Shown in pieces: positions 16,001 to 24,209 of a stretch of 64,000 bases of DNA. Every line of letters begins with the position of its first letter. Position 1 is the stretch's first letter. The translations under genes were made by a program, and so were the position numbers. Origin of the DNA: Oceanidesulfovibrio marinus (GTDB lineage Bacteria; Desulfobacterota; Desulfovibrionia; Desulfovibrionales; Desulfovibrionaceae); assembly GCF_013085545.1 (NCBI RefSeq), contig NZ_CP039543.1, positions 496,001-560,000 on the forward strand. The letters are read 5' to 3'. Below the pieces are notes generated by a model. It searched no databases. It saw only the letters and a program-made list of their open reading frames with translations, and was not told the origin of the DNA.

Positions 16001-16825
16001 GTGACGCTCAAGCAAGCCTACTCCCTGCTGCGGGTCAAACCCGAAGCAAGCCTCGTGGAGGTCAAAAGCGCATTCCGGCGCATGGCCTTTGAGCTGCATC
16101 CCGACCTGCATCCCGAGAACTCTTCGGCGTCGCGCGATTTTCAGCGTGTCAACGAGGCGTACGTCATCCTCAAGGAGCACCTGGAAGGCGCCGGCGGCGA
16201 TGCCGAGCGCAAAGCCAGGGAGCAGGCCGAGGCCAAGGCCAAAGCGCAGCAGACCGCCGACGCCGAGGCCCGGCGCCGCGCCGAGGAGCAGGCAGCCAAG
16301 GCCCGCGCCAAACAGGCCCGACAGACCGCCTCCAAGGAACACACCGTGAATCGCGAGGAGGTGCTGCACACCATCCTCAAAGACCCCTTTGCCAGGCAGG
16401 TGTTCGAGGACATCTACCGCCAGGTGCGCGAGACCCACGGCAGGGAGCCCGGACAAGCCTCGCCCATGGCCGGAAAGCAACCGGTCCGCAAGACGCGCCG
16501 GCCCAAACCGGTCAAGCGCATCGACGTGGAGTGGGGCGACTCCAGACACTCCGTGGACATGAGCAACGGCATGGGCACGGCCGTGAAGAAGTGGTTCCGC
16601 GGCTGGCTGGACGAGACCCAGACCGTGCACCTGCCGCCGCAGAACCTCCGGCCCGGAGCGCGTTTGCGCCTGCAGATCCATCACGGCCTTTCGGGCAAAC
16701 CATCCACCGTGGAGGTCACGCTGCCGCCGGACTTTGCCGTGGGCCGTCCCATCCGCCTGCGGGGCCTGGGGCGCAAGGTCGGTGGCCTGAAGGGCGACCT
16801 CTATCTGAAAATACTTGCGGGGTGA
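16001..16825 (+). CDS. DnaJ-like J-domain protein without zinc finger
   Basis: Co-chaperone-like protein of 274 residues starting at GTG. The J domain occupies about 1-65 with the essential HPD in FELHPDLHPE (residues 33-35), so it should stimulate a DnaK ATPase. An Ala/Lys/Glu/Arg-rich helical linker (about 65-110) replaces the Gly/Phe region. The cysteine zinc-finger repeats of true DnaJ are absent, and the C-terminal part (about 205-274; VHLPPQNLRPGARLRLQIHHG, then LRGLGRKVGGLKGDLYLKI) matches DnaJ substrate-binding domain II. It is thus closer to CbpA/DjlA-type specialised co-chaperones. Its place between YkgJ and an Fe-S protein suggests help in assembling the latter (inference). Confidence 0.85.
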   Translation: MTLKQAYSLLRVKPEASLVEVKSAFRRMAFELHPDLHPENSSASRDFQRVNEAYVILKEHLEGAGGDAERKAREQAEAKAKAQQTADAEARRRAEEQAAKARAKQARQTASKEHTVNREEVLHTILKDPFARQVFEDIYRQVRETHGREPGQASPMAGKQPVRKTRRPKPVKRIDVEWGDSRHSVDMSNGMGTAVKKWFRGWLDETQTVHLPPQNLRPGARLRLQIHHGLSGKPSTVEVTLPPDFAVGRPIRLRGLGRKVGGLKGDLYLKILAG

Positions 16826-16831
16826 TCGGTC

Positions 16832-17956
16832 GTGTCATCCATCGATCCCATTCGTCAGAACCCGGCCCTGGCCGACGAGCTGTCCAAAGAACTGGACACC
16901 GTGCGCGAGACGTGCACGTCCTGCGGCGCCTGCGTCAAGCACTGTGCGTTCCTCAACAAGTACGGCGATCCCTTTACCATCGCCGGCCGTCTGCGCTCCG
17001 GCTCCATCACCGAGGCCGTGGCCTTTGAGTGCAGCCTGTGCGGCCTGTGCGAGGCCATATGCCCCCAGGGCGTGCAGCCCGCGCGGATGTTCCTGGCCAT
17101 GCGGCGCAGCGCCGTGGATAAAGGCGTTGCGGAAATGAAGCCGTACCGCCGGCTGCTCTCGTACGAGGCGCGGGGTCACTCCCGGCTGTTCGCGCACTAC
17201 GCCATCCCGCAAGGCTGCGACACCGTGCTCTTCCCCGGCTGTACGCTGCCCGGCACGCGTCCGGCGGCCACGGCAGCGCTGACCGCTCGCCTGCACGAGC
17301 TTGTGCCGAACCTCGGCGTGGTGCTGGACTGCTGCCACAAGCCCTCGCACGACCTGGGCCGGCAGGAGTTCTTTGCGATGCGTTTCGGCGCTATTCGCGA
17401 GCGGCTGCTCAAGGCCGGCGTCTCCACCATCCTGACGGCCTGCCCGAACTGCACCAAGACGTTCCGCGCCTATGGCGACGGGCTGGAAATCCGCACGGTG
17501 TACGAGCTCCTGGCCGATGCCGAGGGTCCGGCGCCGGAGCGATCGGCCGTGGAGGTCATGGTCCACGATCCCTGCCCCTTCCGGCATGACGAGCCCGTGC
17601 GCGCGGCCTCGCGCAAGCTGCTGGAGGTCAGGCGGCTGGGTGTGCACGAGCCCAAACGGACCGGCAGGCGCACGCAGTGCTGCGGAGAGGGCGGCTCGGT
17701 CGGCTGCGTGGACGCGGCCCTGGCCGACAACTGGACGAGCAGCCGGCTGGAGCAGTCCGAGGGGCTGCCCATCGCGGCCTCCTGCGCCGGGTGCGCGGCC
17801 ATGCTGCGCCGCGCCGGGGCAGACGCGCACCATGTGCTCGATCTTTACTTCCATCCGGTCGAGACGCTCTCCGGCACCATCAAGCCGTCCGGTTTCCTGG
17901 CCGGATACCTCAACCGCCTGCGCTACAAAAAGAAGCTCAAGAAGACCATCCGATAG
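16832..17956 (+). CDS. HdrD/GlcF-like (Fe-S)-binding oxidoreductase subunit
   Basis: Protein of 374 residues starting at GTG. The N-terminal ferredoxin-like part has two [4Fe-4S] motifs, CTSCGACVKHC and CSLCGLCEAICP. Two cysteine-rich CCG-type segments follow: FPGCTLPG with DCCHKP and CPNC, then DPCPFR with QCCGEGGSVGC and SCAGCAAML. This is the composition of HdrD, GlcF and LldE-type subunits, which move electrons to or from a heterodisulfide, quinone or flavin partner. No catalytic partner subunit is adjacent, so the redox partner is unknown. It is the last of the CoA-binding/YkgJ/DnaJ-like operon, 6 nt after the DnaJ-like gene. Confidence 0.88.
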   Translation: MSSIDPIRQNPALADELSKELDTVRETCTSCGACVKHCAFLNKYGDPFTIAGRLRSGSITEAVAFECSLCGLCEAICPQGVQPARMFLAMRRSAVDKGVAEMKPYRRLLSYEARGHSRLFAHYAIPQGCDTVLFPGCTLPGTRPAATAALTARLHELVPNLGVVLDCCHKPSHDLGRQEFFAMRFGAIRERLLKAGVSTILTACPNCTKTFRAYGDGLEIRTVYELLADAEGPAPERSAVEVMVHDPCPFRHDEPVRAASRKLLEVRRLGVHEPKRTGRRTQCCGEGGSVGCVDAALADNWTSSRLEQSEGLPIAASCAGCAAMLRRAGADAHHVLDLYFHPVETLSGTIKPSGFLAGYLNRLRYKKKLKKTIR

Positions 17957-18196
17957 CGTTTCCTCCGTCCATATTTTTGGACAATGCGATGCGGCGGTAT
18001 GGCGCTTTGTGGCCGTGTCTCACGCGTCACCCTGCACGCCACATGTGGTGCATCCGTTCCAGGATTTGGCCTGGGGCCGGGTCAACTCCCCGACATATTC
18101 CCACTCTCCTTCTTGATACCAGGCACGGCGCGCCGCTATTGTTGCAAAATGGGAACTCAACGGCCCACGCCGGGCCGTCTACAATGGAGGGGAACC

Positions 18197-19393
18197 GTGA
18201 AGCGATTCATCGCGTTGGGTATTATCTGCATGGGCATTATCCTGGCTGTTTCGTGCGGGGACAGTCAGACATACGCCTGGGACTGTCCGCAGGACACCGG
18301 CATGGAGGCGTTCGTGCCCTCGCCGCGCCAGCCCACGGCCGAACGGATACAGCAGCTTCGGCTGCCGGATGGCTTCCGCATTGACATTTTCGCGCGTGAT
18401 CTGGGCCACGCCAGGATGATGGCCGTGGATTCGGACGGCGCCGTCTACCTGACCACGCCGGACCAGAATCGCGTCCTCGTGCTGCGCGACACCAACGGGG
18501 ATGGTGCGGCCGACGACGTGCGGCCTCTGTTCCGCAATCTGCCCAGGGTCCACGGCATCACTATTCACGAGGACCGCATGTACCTGGCCTCGCCGACCAC
18601 GGTCTGGCTGGCCCGGCGGCAGGGGGATACCTTTGCGGACCCCAAGGTCATTATCGACGACCTGCCGCGTGGCGGCCGCCACCCCAACCGTACCCTCGGC
18701 GTCGGCCCGGACGGCAAGCTCTACATCTCCGTGGGCAGCTCGTGCAATGCCTGCGAGGAGCAGAACAGCGAGCACGCCACAGTCCTGCGCGCCGAGCTCG
18801 ACGGCAGCGATCGAGCCATTTTTACCGAGGGCTTGCGCAACACCATCGGCTTTGACTGGCATCCGGATACGCAAAAGCTCTGGGGCATGGACCACGGCTC
18901 GGACGGCCGCGGCGACAACATCCCGCCCGAGGAGCTGAACCTGCTGGCGCAGGGCAACCACTATGGCTGGCCGTGGGTCTATGGCAAGAACCAGCCGGAT
19001 CCGGTGTGGGAGCGGGAACAGCCCGAAACTGTGTCCAGATTTCTGGACGAGACGACACCGGCGACGCTGACATACCAAGCGCACAGCTCGCCCCTGGGTT
19101 TCGTGTTCTACAACGGGGACATGTTCCCGGAGAAGTATCGCACAGGAGCCTTTGTGCCGTTCCGCGGCTCCTGGAACCGCTGTCCGCCCACGGGGTACAA
19201 GGTCGCCTTTGTGCAGTTCGATTCCAATGGGCAGCCCACCGGATTCGAGGATTTTGTCACGGGATTCCTGATGGATGACGGGCGTACGCAGTTTGCACGG
19301 CTGGCAGGCATCGCCGTGGCAAAGGACGGCGCGCTGCTCGTGGCCGACGACTCCAACGGCGTTGTCTACCGCATCAGCTATCAGGGCAAGTAG
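18197..19393 (+). CDS. Exported PQQ-type sugar dehydrogenase-like beta-propeller lipoprotein
   Basis: Protein of 398 residues with a GTG start 6 nt after GGAGG; a longer frame upstream is unlikely. The N-terminus is a lipoprotein signal with lipobox AVSC and acylated Cys20 predicted. The rest is a six-bladed propeller of the glucose/sorbosone dehydrogenase (Gdh-B/YliI) type: repeated LTTPDQNRVLVL, HGITIHEDRMYL, NRTLGVGPDGKLYISVGSSC and LRNTIGFDWHPDT blades, then HYGWPWVYG and LGFVFYNGDMFP. NTxGFDWHP and the YISVGSSCN loop carry the usual cofactor and substrate contacts. No PQQ synthesis genes are nearby, so the cofactor is uncertain; many family members have unknown substrates. Confidence 0.82.
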   Translation: MKRFIALGIICMGIILAVSCGDSQTYAWDCPQDTGMEAFVPSPRQPTAERIQQLRLPDGFRIDIFARDLGHARMMAVDSDGAVYLTTPDQNRVLVLRDTNGDGAADDVRPLFRNLPRVHGITIHEDRMYLASPTTVWLARRQGDTFADPKVIIDDLPRGGRHPNRTLGVGPDGKLYISVGSSCNACEEQNSEHATVLRAELDGSDRAIFTEGLRNTIGFDWHPDTQKLWGMDHGSDGRGDNIPPEELNLLAQGNHYGWPWVYGKNQPDPVWEREQPETVSRFLDETTPATLTYQAHSSPLGFVFYNGDMFPEKYRTGAFVPFRGSWNRCPPTGYKVAFVQFDSNGQPTGFEDFVTGFLMDDGRTQFARLAGIAVAKDGALLVADDSNGVVYRISYQGK

Positions 19394-19513
19394 TAATACG
19401 CCACGGGTTCGATCCGCAGTCGCGCAGTCAGGACGCTCCCGACAAAGAGATCGGGCGAGTCATTTCGGGCGTTTCCGACGCTCCGGGAGAGGCGAACGCG
19501 CGGAGTGACGGGC

Positions 19514-19963
19514 TTAGAACTCACGATCCAGCGCGAGGTGGGAGAAGTAGCCCACAACAGCCGCGCCGTAGAAGGGCAGCAGGACGCGCACGGACGGATG
19601 GAGCGCGAAGTGCGCTGCGCCGAGGATGACCGCGGGCACCAGCAGCATGGCCCACCACGTGTGCGTCCAGCCGCGGTGGTTGTCCAGGGCCGGAAGCATG
19701 GCCACCAGGCCGACCACGGCGGCCCACTGCCACTGACCCATGATCATGAGCCCGATGTCCACCACGGCGAGGATGCCGTAGAAGAGGCCGCGGCCCTTGG
19801 AGCTCGTGTCTACATCCGGAAAGAGTGCGGCAAGACACGCCGTGGCGAGCAGAGCGGCGCCGGAGAACAGGTCCGGCTTGTAGAGGCCGAGAAAAAAAGC
19901 GCCGGTGAAGGCGCCGGCGGCGAGGACGGCCCCGCCGGTGAGATGCACTTTGTATCCAGGCAT
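19514..19963 (-). CDS. Small DUF457/YdjM-family membrane protein
   Basis: Membrane protein of 149 residues with about four hydrophobic segments. The family's potential metal-binding motifs are present: an early KVHLTGG His, LFPDVDTSSKG, the hallmark HRGWTHTWW, and a final YFSHLALD. In this family these His/Asp residues are taken as a metal site, but enzymatic activity is unproven; Escherichia coli YdjM is known as a LexA-controlled inner membrane protein. AAGGA precedes the ATG at 19963. It is a single gene, convergent with the sugar-dehydrogenase-like gene. Confidence 0.82.
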   Translation of the reverse strand: MPGYKVHLTGGAVLAAGAFTGAFFLGLYKPDLFSGAALLATACLAALFPDVDTSSKGRGLFYGILAVVDIGLMIMGQWQWAAVVGLVAMLPALDNHRGWTHTWWAMLLVPAVILGAAHFALHPSVRVLLPFYGAAVVGYFSHLALDREF

Positions 19964-20125
19964 TGAGAATCCTTGAACCGTATTTTTTCCAGAGTGTTAC
20001 GGAATATGGAGAGAAAGTCTAGGGTTTGATTTGAAAGTATCTAATCTATTGAAAGAATGAAATTTCTTTAAAACGTCATGGTTCGACGCCACTCGCAGGC
20101 GTGAGGGGGTACCCGCGGCCTGTTA

Positions 20126-20866
20126 TCAGCTTTTTTCCGCCAGCAGGGAGATGCGCCAGCCTTCGTCGTACTCCTCGATGCCGGAGCGGTCGCGCTGCAC
20201 GTGGCCGGACCAGTCCAGCTCCTTCCAGGCGTAGCCGAAGTGGCCGAGCATCATGGCCAGGGCCTTGCGCGACGGCCAGCCCACGATGATCTTGTTGTCC
20301 TTGGTCGAGGCGTCCCAAAAGGCGTCGCCGGGCTTGGCCGCGTTGTCGTAGCGCAGCTCGACCACGTTGGCGTCCAGCATGGATATGTTCGTGTCCAGGA
20401 AGAGCCGCCGGGCCTCGAAACGCTGGAGCTCGGTGAGCAGGGCCACGTGGTTGTGCACGTGATAGAAGAAGCCGAGGCAGAAGATGGTGTCTATTTTCTT
20501 GGACAATCGGGGCAGGGTCTCGAAGATGCCGCCCGCGATGAACTCGTAGCGGTCCTTGTCCACGCCGAGCTCCTCGAAGGAGTCGCGTGCGCGCTGGACC
20601 AGTTCGCCCCGCGCCTCCACGCCGATAACCTTTTCCGCACCTGCCTCCAGAGCGGCGAAGGACCAGCGGCCGTCGTGGCTGGCCAGGTCCAACACCGTTG
20701 CCCCCTGCAAAAGCTCCCGGTGCGGCTCGATGATCACCTCGTGCCGGCTGTTCATGCGGTTGGGGTGGGGTCCGGCCTGGGCGGTCTCATAGAACACTGG
20801 GTAGTGGTCGAAGAATCGTTGGGCCACGGTTGCTCGCTCCGGTTGGCTGTTCAGGGGGCTCTGCAT
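20126..20866 (-). CDS. SAM-dependent methyltransferase (class I)
   Basis: Protein of 246 residues with a Rossmann methyltransferase domain. Motif I is TVLDLASHDGRWSFAALEAGA, then the acidic VIGVEA, and DTIFCLGFFYHVHNH marks motif IV. The layout resembles DUF1698/CmoB-like tRNA methyltransferases and other small-molecule methyltransferases; I cannot assign a substrate. It lies on the same strand as sufCB, but a hairpin terminator lies right before its start (20869-20904), so it is probably only partly co-transcribed with them. Confidence 0.8.
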   Translation of the reverse strand: MQSPLNSQPERATVAQRFFDHYPVFYETAQAGPHPNRMNSRHEVIIEPHRELLQGATVLDLASHDGRWSFAALEAGAEKVIGVEARGELVQRARDSFEELGVDKDRYEFIAGGIFETLPRLSKKIDTIFCLGFFYHVHNHVALLTELQRFEARRLFLDTNISMLDANVVELRYDNAAKPGDAFWDASTKDNKIIVGWPSRKALAMMLGHFGYAWKELDWSGHVQRDRSGIEEYDEGWRISLLAEKS

Positions 20867-20868
20867 GC

Positions 20869-20904
20869 AAAACGGGCCGGCGCTCCTTGCTGAAACGCCG
20901 GCCC
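20869..20904 (-). terminator. Terminator downstream of sufB
   Basis: On the minus strand the stem GGGCCGGCG / CGCCGGCCC (13-nt loop) is followed by GTTTTGC. It ends 3 nt before the methyltransferase start codon and could end the suf transcript or attenuate read-through. Confidence 0.7.
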
Positions 20905-20965
20905 GGTGGTCTCGATGTGTAATGGCCGCGGTGCGTCTATGGACCTTTTTGCCTGATGCGTCGGG

Positions 20966-22132
20966 CTACATGGAGTCCGTATCCGTGTTGGCCACGGTCT
21001 TTTCCACGATTTCCCGCAGCTCCGGCGGCAGGCCCATGATGTCCACGTTCAGGAAGCCGCGGACAATGGTGGAGGTGGCTTCGTCCTCGTCCAGACCGCG
21101 GGCCATGAGGTACTCGATTTCTTCCTGGGCGATCTTGCCGACGGCGGCCTCGTGGGAGAGCTCCACGCCGTCCACAGTGGCCTTCAGCTCCGGGATGGCG
21201 TGGATCACGCCGCCGCCGAGAATGAGGCCCTTGCACTCCAGGTGGCCGCGGGCCGGAACATCGTTACCGCCGATGAAGCCGCGGTTCACGATGGTGCCAC
21301 CGGTGGTCAGGGTGCGGGCGATGATCTCGCAGCGGGTGTCCGGCGCGTTCATGTGCACGCCGCCGCCGATGTCCACGTAGGAGCCGTCCGGCGCAACGAT
21401 GATGGAGTTGAGCCGCGCCACGGCGCCCGTTCCGTTGAGGTGGATCATGGGATAGGACTGGAGGTCCTTCACCCTCTTGAGCAGCACGTAGTTGTTGACG
21501 AAGGAGCCGCCTTCCTCCACCACGGCGGCGGTGCGCGGCCGCACGGAGGTTTCCTCGCCCCAGTTGTGGATCATGGTGAAGGTGAGCGTGGCGTTCTTCT
21601 TCACGTAGATCTCGGAGATGCCGAGGTGGGCCGCTTCCTTCACGCCGTGGGCCACGGAGCAACCGGTGAGGATGTGCAGCTCGGAGTCCTCTTCGGCGAT
21701 GATGATGTTGTGGACGTTCTGGCCCACCTTCTCGCCCTTGATGAAGAGGCAGGACTGCACCGGCTCCTTGATCTTGGCGCCTTTCTCAGACCTGATGAAG
21801 TAGCCGCCGTGCAGGGTTTCCGCGGTGGCGCGGGTGTACTCGTCCTTGTTTTTGTCGACCTTCTGCCAGTAGTACTCGGGCAGGCCATCGTACTTTTCCA
21901 GCGCCTGCTTGATGTCGAGGATTTCGACGCCGGGAACCTTGGACTTGCAGTGGGCGTTGCCGTGGTTCATGTGCAGGAAGGAGCCGCTGCGCTCGCGTTC
22001 AAGCACGTCCACACCGGCCATGAGCAGCTCTTTCTTGTCCTCTTCGCTCAGGGTGGTGAGGTCCTCGATGGGGGTGTCCCACTGCGCACTGGTAAAGTCG
22101 AATTGCGACAGATCGATATCGTGTTCAGCCAT
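20966..22132 (-). CDS. sufB: SufB/SufD-type Fe-S cluster scaffold protein
   Basis: Protein of 388 residues with the SufBD right-handed beta-helix core. The C-terminal signature SHEAAVGKIAQEEIEYLMARG and the preceding HLECKGLILGGGVIHAIPEL (with the cluster-site Cys) are clear. It is shorter than the roughly 480-residue SufB of the full SUF pathway and lacks its long N-terminus. Only one SufBD protein is encoded with SufC, so a SufC-SufB homodimeric arrangement is likely, as in the minimal two-gene systems of anaerobes and archaea. It would assemble [4Fe-4S] clusters in the cytoplasm. It follows sufC by 30 nt and is followed by a terminator. Confidence 0.92.
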   Translation of the reverse strand: MAEHDIDLSQFDFTSAQWDTPIEDLTTLSEEDKKELLMAGVDVLERERSGSFLHMNHGNAHCKSKVPGVEILDIKQALEKYDGLPEYYWQKVDKNKDEYTRATAETLHGGYFIRSEKGAKIKEPVQSCLFIKGEKVGQNVHNIIIAEEDSELHILTGCSVAHGVKEAAHLGISEIYVKKNATLTFTMIHNWGEETSVRPRTAAVVEEGGSFVNNYVLLKRVKDLQSYPMIHLNGTGAVARLNSIIVAPDGSYVDIGGGVHMNAPDTRCEIIARTLTTGGTIVNRGFIGGNDVPARGHLECKGLILGGGVIHAIPELKATVDGVELSHEAAVGKIAQEEIEYLMARGLDEDEATSTIVRGFLNVDIMGLPPELREIVEKTVANTDTDSM

Positions 22133-22162
22133 GGTGTTCTCCGTATATGCGGGGTGGGGCGG

Positions 22163-22921
22163 TTACTGCAGGCAGCGCACGCATTCCTGATAGCCGTATT
22201 TGCCGACGTGCTCCAGAATGTCGCGCGGGTTGGCCTGGCAGCAGAGGTAGCCGTTGTAGAGCACCTGGCCCCTGTCTGCATTGATATAGTCCAGGATGTA
22301 GCCTGTGTGGGTGATGATGAGGCCCGACGTGGTGCGCTTGCTCTTGAGCTCCTTCATGGACTTGTCCGGAATGGGCTGGATGTCGTTCTCCAGGAGCTGC
22401 TTCACGGTCTTGCCGATGAGGTGCATGTTCTCCAGGTCCACGCCGGACTCGGGCTCGTCGAAGAGCACCAGGGACGGCTCCTGCGCCATGAGCTGCAGCA
22501 GCTCGGAGCGCTTGATCTCGCCGCCGGAGAAGCCGGCGTTGATGTCGCGATCCAGGAACTGGTCGAAGTTGACCTGCTTGGCCAGGCCCTCCACGTCCAC
22601 CTTGCGGCCCTGGCCGCACATCTCGACCAGGTGGCTGGTCTTGAGGCCGTGGATGGTGGGCGGCCGCTGGAAGGACATGCCGATGCCCAGGCGGGCGCGT
22701 TCATAGATGGGCGCGTGGGTGATGTCCACGCCCTTGAACATGATGGAGCCTTCGGTGATCTCGTAGTTGCCAAAACCCATCAGTGTCATGAGCAGGGTCG
22801 TCTTGCCGGAGCCGTTGGGCCCAAACAAAATAAAGGTGGATCCTTCTTCGATATCGAGGTTGATCCCCTTAAGAACTTCCCGCTCGCCAATGTTGACGTG
22901 CAGGTTCTTGATTGACAGCAT
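22163..22921 (-). CDS. sufC: SufC ATPase of Fe-S cluster assembly
   Basis: ABC-type ATPase of 252 residues. Walker A is LFGPNGSGKTTLL (about 32-44), the ABC signature is FSGGEIKRSELLQ, Walker B is PSLVLFDEPESGVD, and the switch His is in LIITHTGYIL. FSGGEIKR and the DEPxSGVD segment are characteristic of SufC rather than transporters, and no membrane partner is encoded. It energises the SufB scaffold. No sufS, sufE, sufU or sufD gene is in the operon, so sulfur must come from elsewhere. A perfect TATAAT box lies about 70 bp upstream. Confidence 0.93.
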   Translation of the reverse strand: MLSIKNLHVNIGEREVLKGINLDIEEGSTFILFGPNGSGKTTLLMTLMGFGNYEITEGSIMFKGVDITHAPIYERARLGIGMSFQRPPTIHGLKTSHLVEMCGQGRKVDVEGLAKQVNFDQFLDRDINAGFSGGEIKRSELLQLMAQEPSLVLFDEPESGVDLENMHLIGKTVKQLLENDIQPIPDKSMKELKSKRTTSGLIITHTGYILDYINADRGQVLYNGYLCCQANPRDILEHVGKYGYQECVRCLQ

Positions 22922-22990
22922 GTTATCAACCCTCCGGGGTTTTTGACGCCGGGTATCATTCCGGCATGGTATGTAATGACCGCAACATCC

Positions 22991-23021
22991 ATTATATGCG
23001 ACATAACTCGTGCTGCGTCAA
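22991..23021 (-). promoter_or_regulatory. Predicted promoter of sufCB
   Basis: Minus-strand TTGACG (23021-23016) and a perfect TATAAT (22996-22991) separated by 19 bp, longer than the ideal 17. A short inverted repeat GCCGG/CCGGC lies between it and sufC (22950-22967). No clear IscR/SufR site is recognised. Confidence 0.45.
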
Positions 23022-23231
23022 TGCGCTCTGATGTCGGGTTCGGTATCTGGACAGTCAAAAGGGCTGGTGATAAATACGAAGGGCGCGCGGTGGGTCCGGC
23101 TGGACAGGCGGCGAAAGCGGCTTTGTCGGCACGGTGATTCAGGGCCTCGCGCGGCGCGATTTTTCGTCCCAGGCAGCCAACAATCCGTATCCACAGGCGC
23201 CTCGCGCCCAAGCACAAAAAAAGAATCCCCC

Positions 23232-24068
23232 ATGTCCTTCACGATCTACCCGATGTCTCCGCTGTCCAAATCCCTGCGGTTCGCTCCGGAATCCCGAGTC
23301 GCTTCCATCGCCGACACCCGCCTGGCCGCTTTGCTGCTGGCCCTGCTTCTGGCCGCGGCGTTCTTCGTCTGCTCCGCCTCCACGGCGTCTGCCCAGATGC
23401 TTCCCGGCGCGCAGTTCGGCATGCCCTACAAAGACGCGGTCAAGGCGCTGCGCAAGGCCAAGCACGATCCGAACGCCGACTTCACCAAGACCATTGCGAA
23501 CATCACCCTGGGCCTGGAGTTCATGCACGGCGCGCCCATCTTCACGGTGGATACGGGCGTGATCATGGCCAACACCTACGGCTACTACCCGCTGTTTTTC
23601 TACAAGGACCGCCTCTTTGGCGTGAAACGGCCCATCACCCGACTCAGCGAGTTCACCGCGCTGAAGAACGCCTATCCCCAGGGCCGCTACCGCTTCCACA
23701 AGTTCCCGCACTACGACCGGCAGCAGCGCATCTTTCTGCTGAAGACGCCCTCGATGTACGGCTTCACCAACAACCACAACGATCTCTACCTGTACGACGA
23801 GGCCATGCGCCAAGAGATCATTTCCCGGGTTCGCGGCTCCTACTGCTGGCACACCAAGATGTACAGCCCGAACCTGAAGAGGTTCGTGCCCGAGTATGCC
23901 CAGTGTGTGGAGCAGTTCCGGCCCGTGTCGCAGCAGCTTCTGTCCGAGGACCTGGAAAGCTGCAAGCAGTACTGCTCGGACACGCCGAACATGTTCAGCT
24001 CCGACGCCTGCCCGAAGATCTGCGAGGAAGCGTACAAGCAGGTGCTGCAGACGAGCGCGCAGAACTAG
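23232..24068 (+). CDS. Exported protein of unknown function with cysteine-rich C-terminus
   Basis: Protein of 278 residues. The N-terminal 55 residues contain a long hydrophobic signal segment (LAALLLALLLAAAFFVCSAS, then an Ala-x-Ala site before QMLPG), so the mature protein should be periplasmic. The mature start GAQFGMPYKDAVKALRKAK resembles the small repeat-like openings seen in some exported proteins, where a fold recognises a short target. The C-terminal 50 residues contain five cysteines in a C-x3-C, C-x3-C pattern (SCKQYCSD, ACPKICEE) that could form disulfides or bind metal. I do not recognise the family. The first ATG with a plausible signal peptide was chosen; the ribosome site is weak. 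A strong terminator follows. Confidence 0.65.
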   Translation: MSFTIYPMSPLSKSLRFAPESRVASIADTRLAALLLALLLAAAFFVCSASTASAQMLPGAQFGMPYKDAVKALRKAKHDPNADFTKTIANITLGLEFMHGAPIFTVDTGVIMANTYGYYPLFFYKDRLFGVKRPITRLSEFTALKNAYPQGRYRFHKFPHYDRQQRIFLLKTPSMYGFTNNHNDLYLYDEAMRQEIISRVRGSYCWHTKMYSPNLKRFVPEYAQCVEQFRPVSQQLLSEDLESCKQYCSDTPNMFSSDACPKICEEAYKQVLQTSAQN

Positions 24069-24128
24069 GGTATACGTCTTGTCTCAAGACGAAGATGCGC
24101 GAGTGTTCAGCCGATTTGCCTGATTCGA

Positions 24129-24164
24129 CCGGCGCCGGCCCGATGTGGCGGCGCCGGTTTTTTT
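24129..24164 (+). terminator. Rho-independent terminator
   Basis: CCGGCGCC / GGCGCCGG stem with a 13-nt loop followed by seven T residues, 60 nt after the exported-protein gene. Confidence 0.88.
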
Positions 24165-24209
24165 GAAGCGGCTATTCCGCCGCTTCCGGAAACATTATAC
24201 GATGCACGA

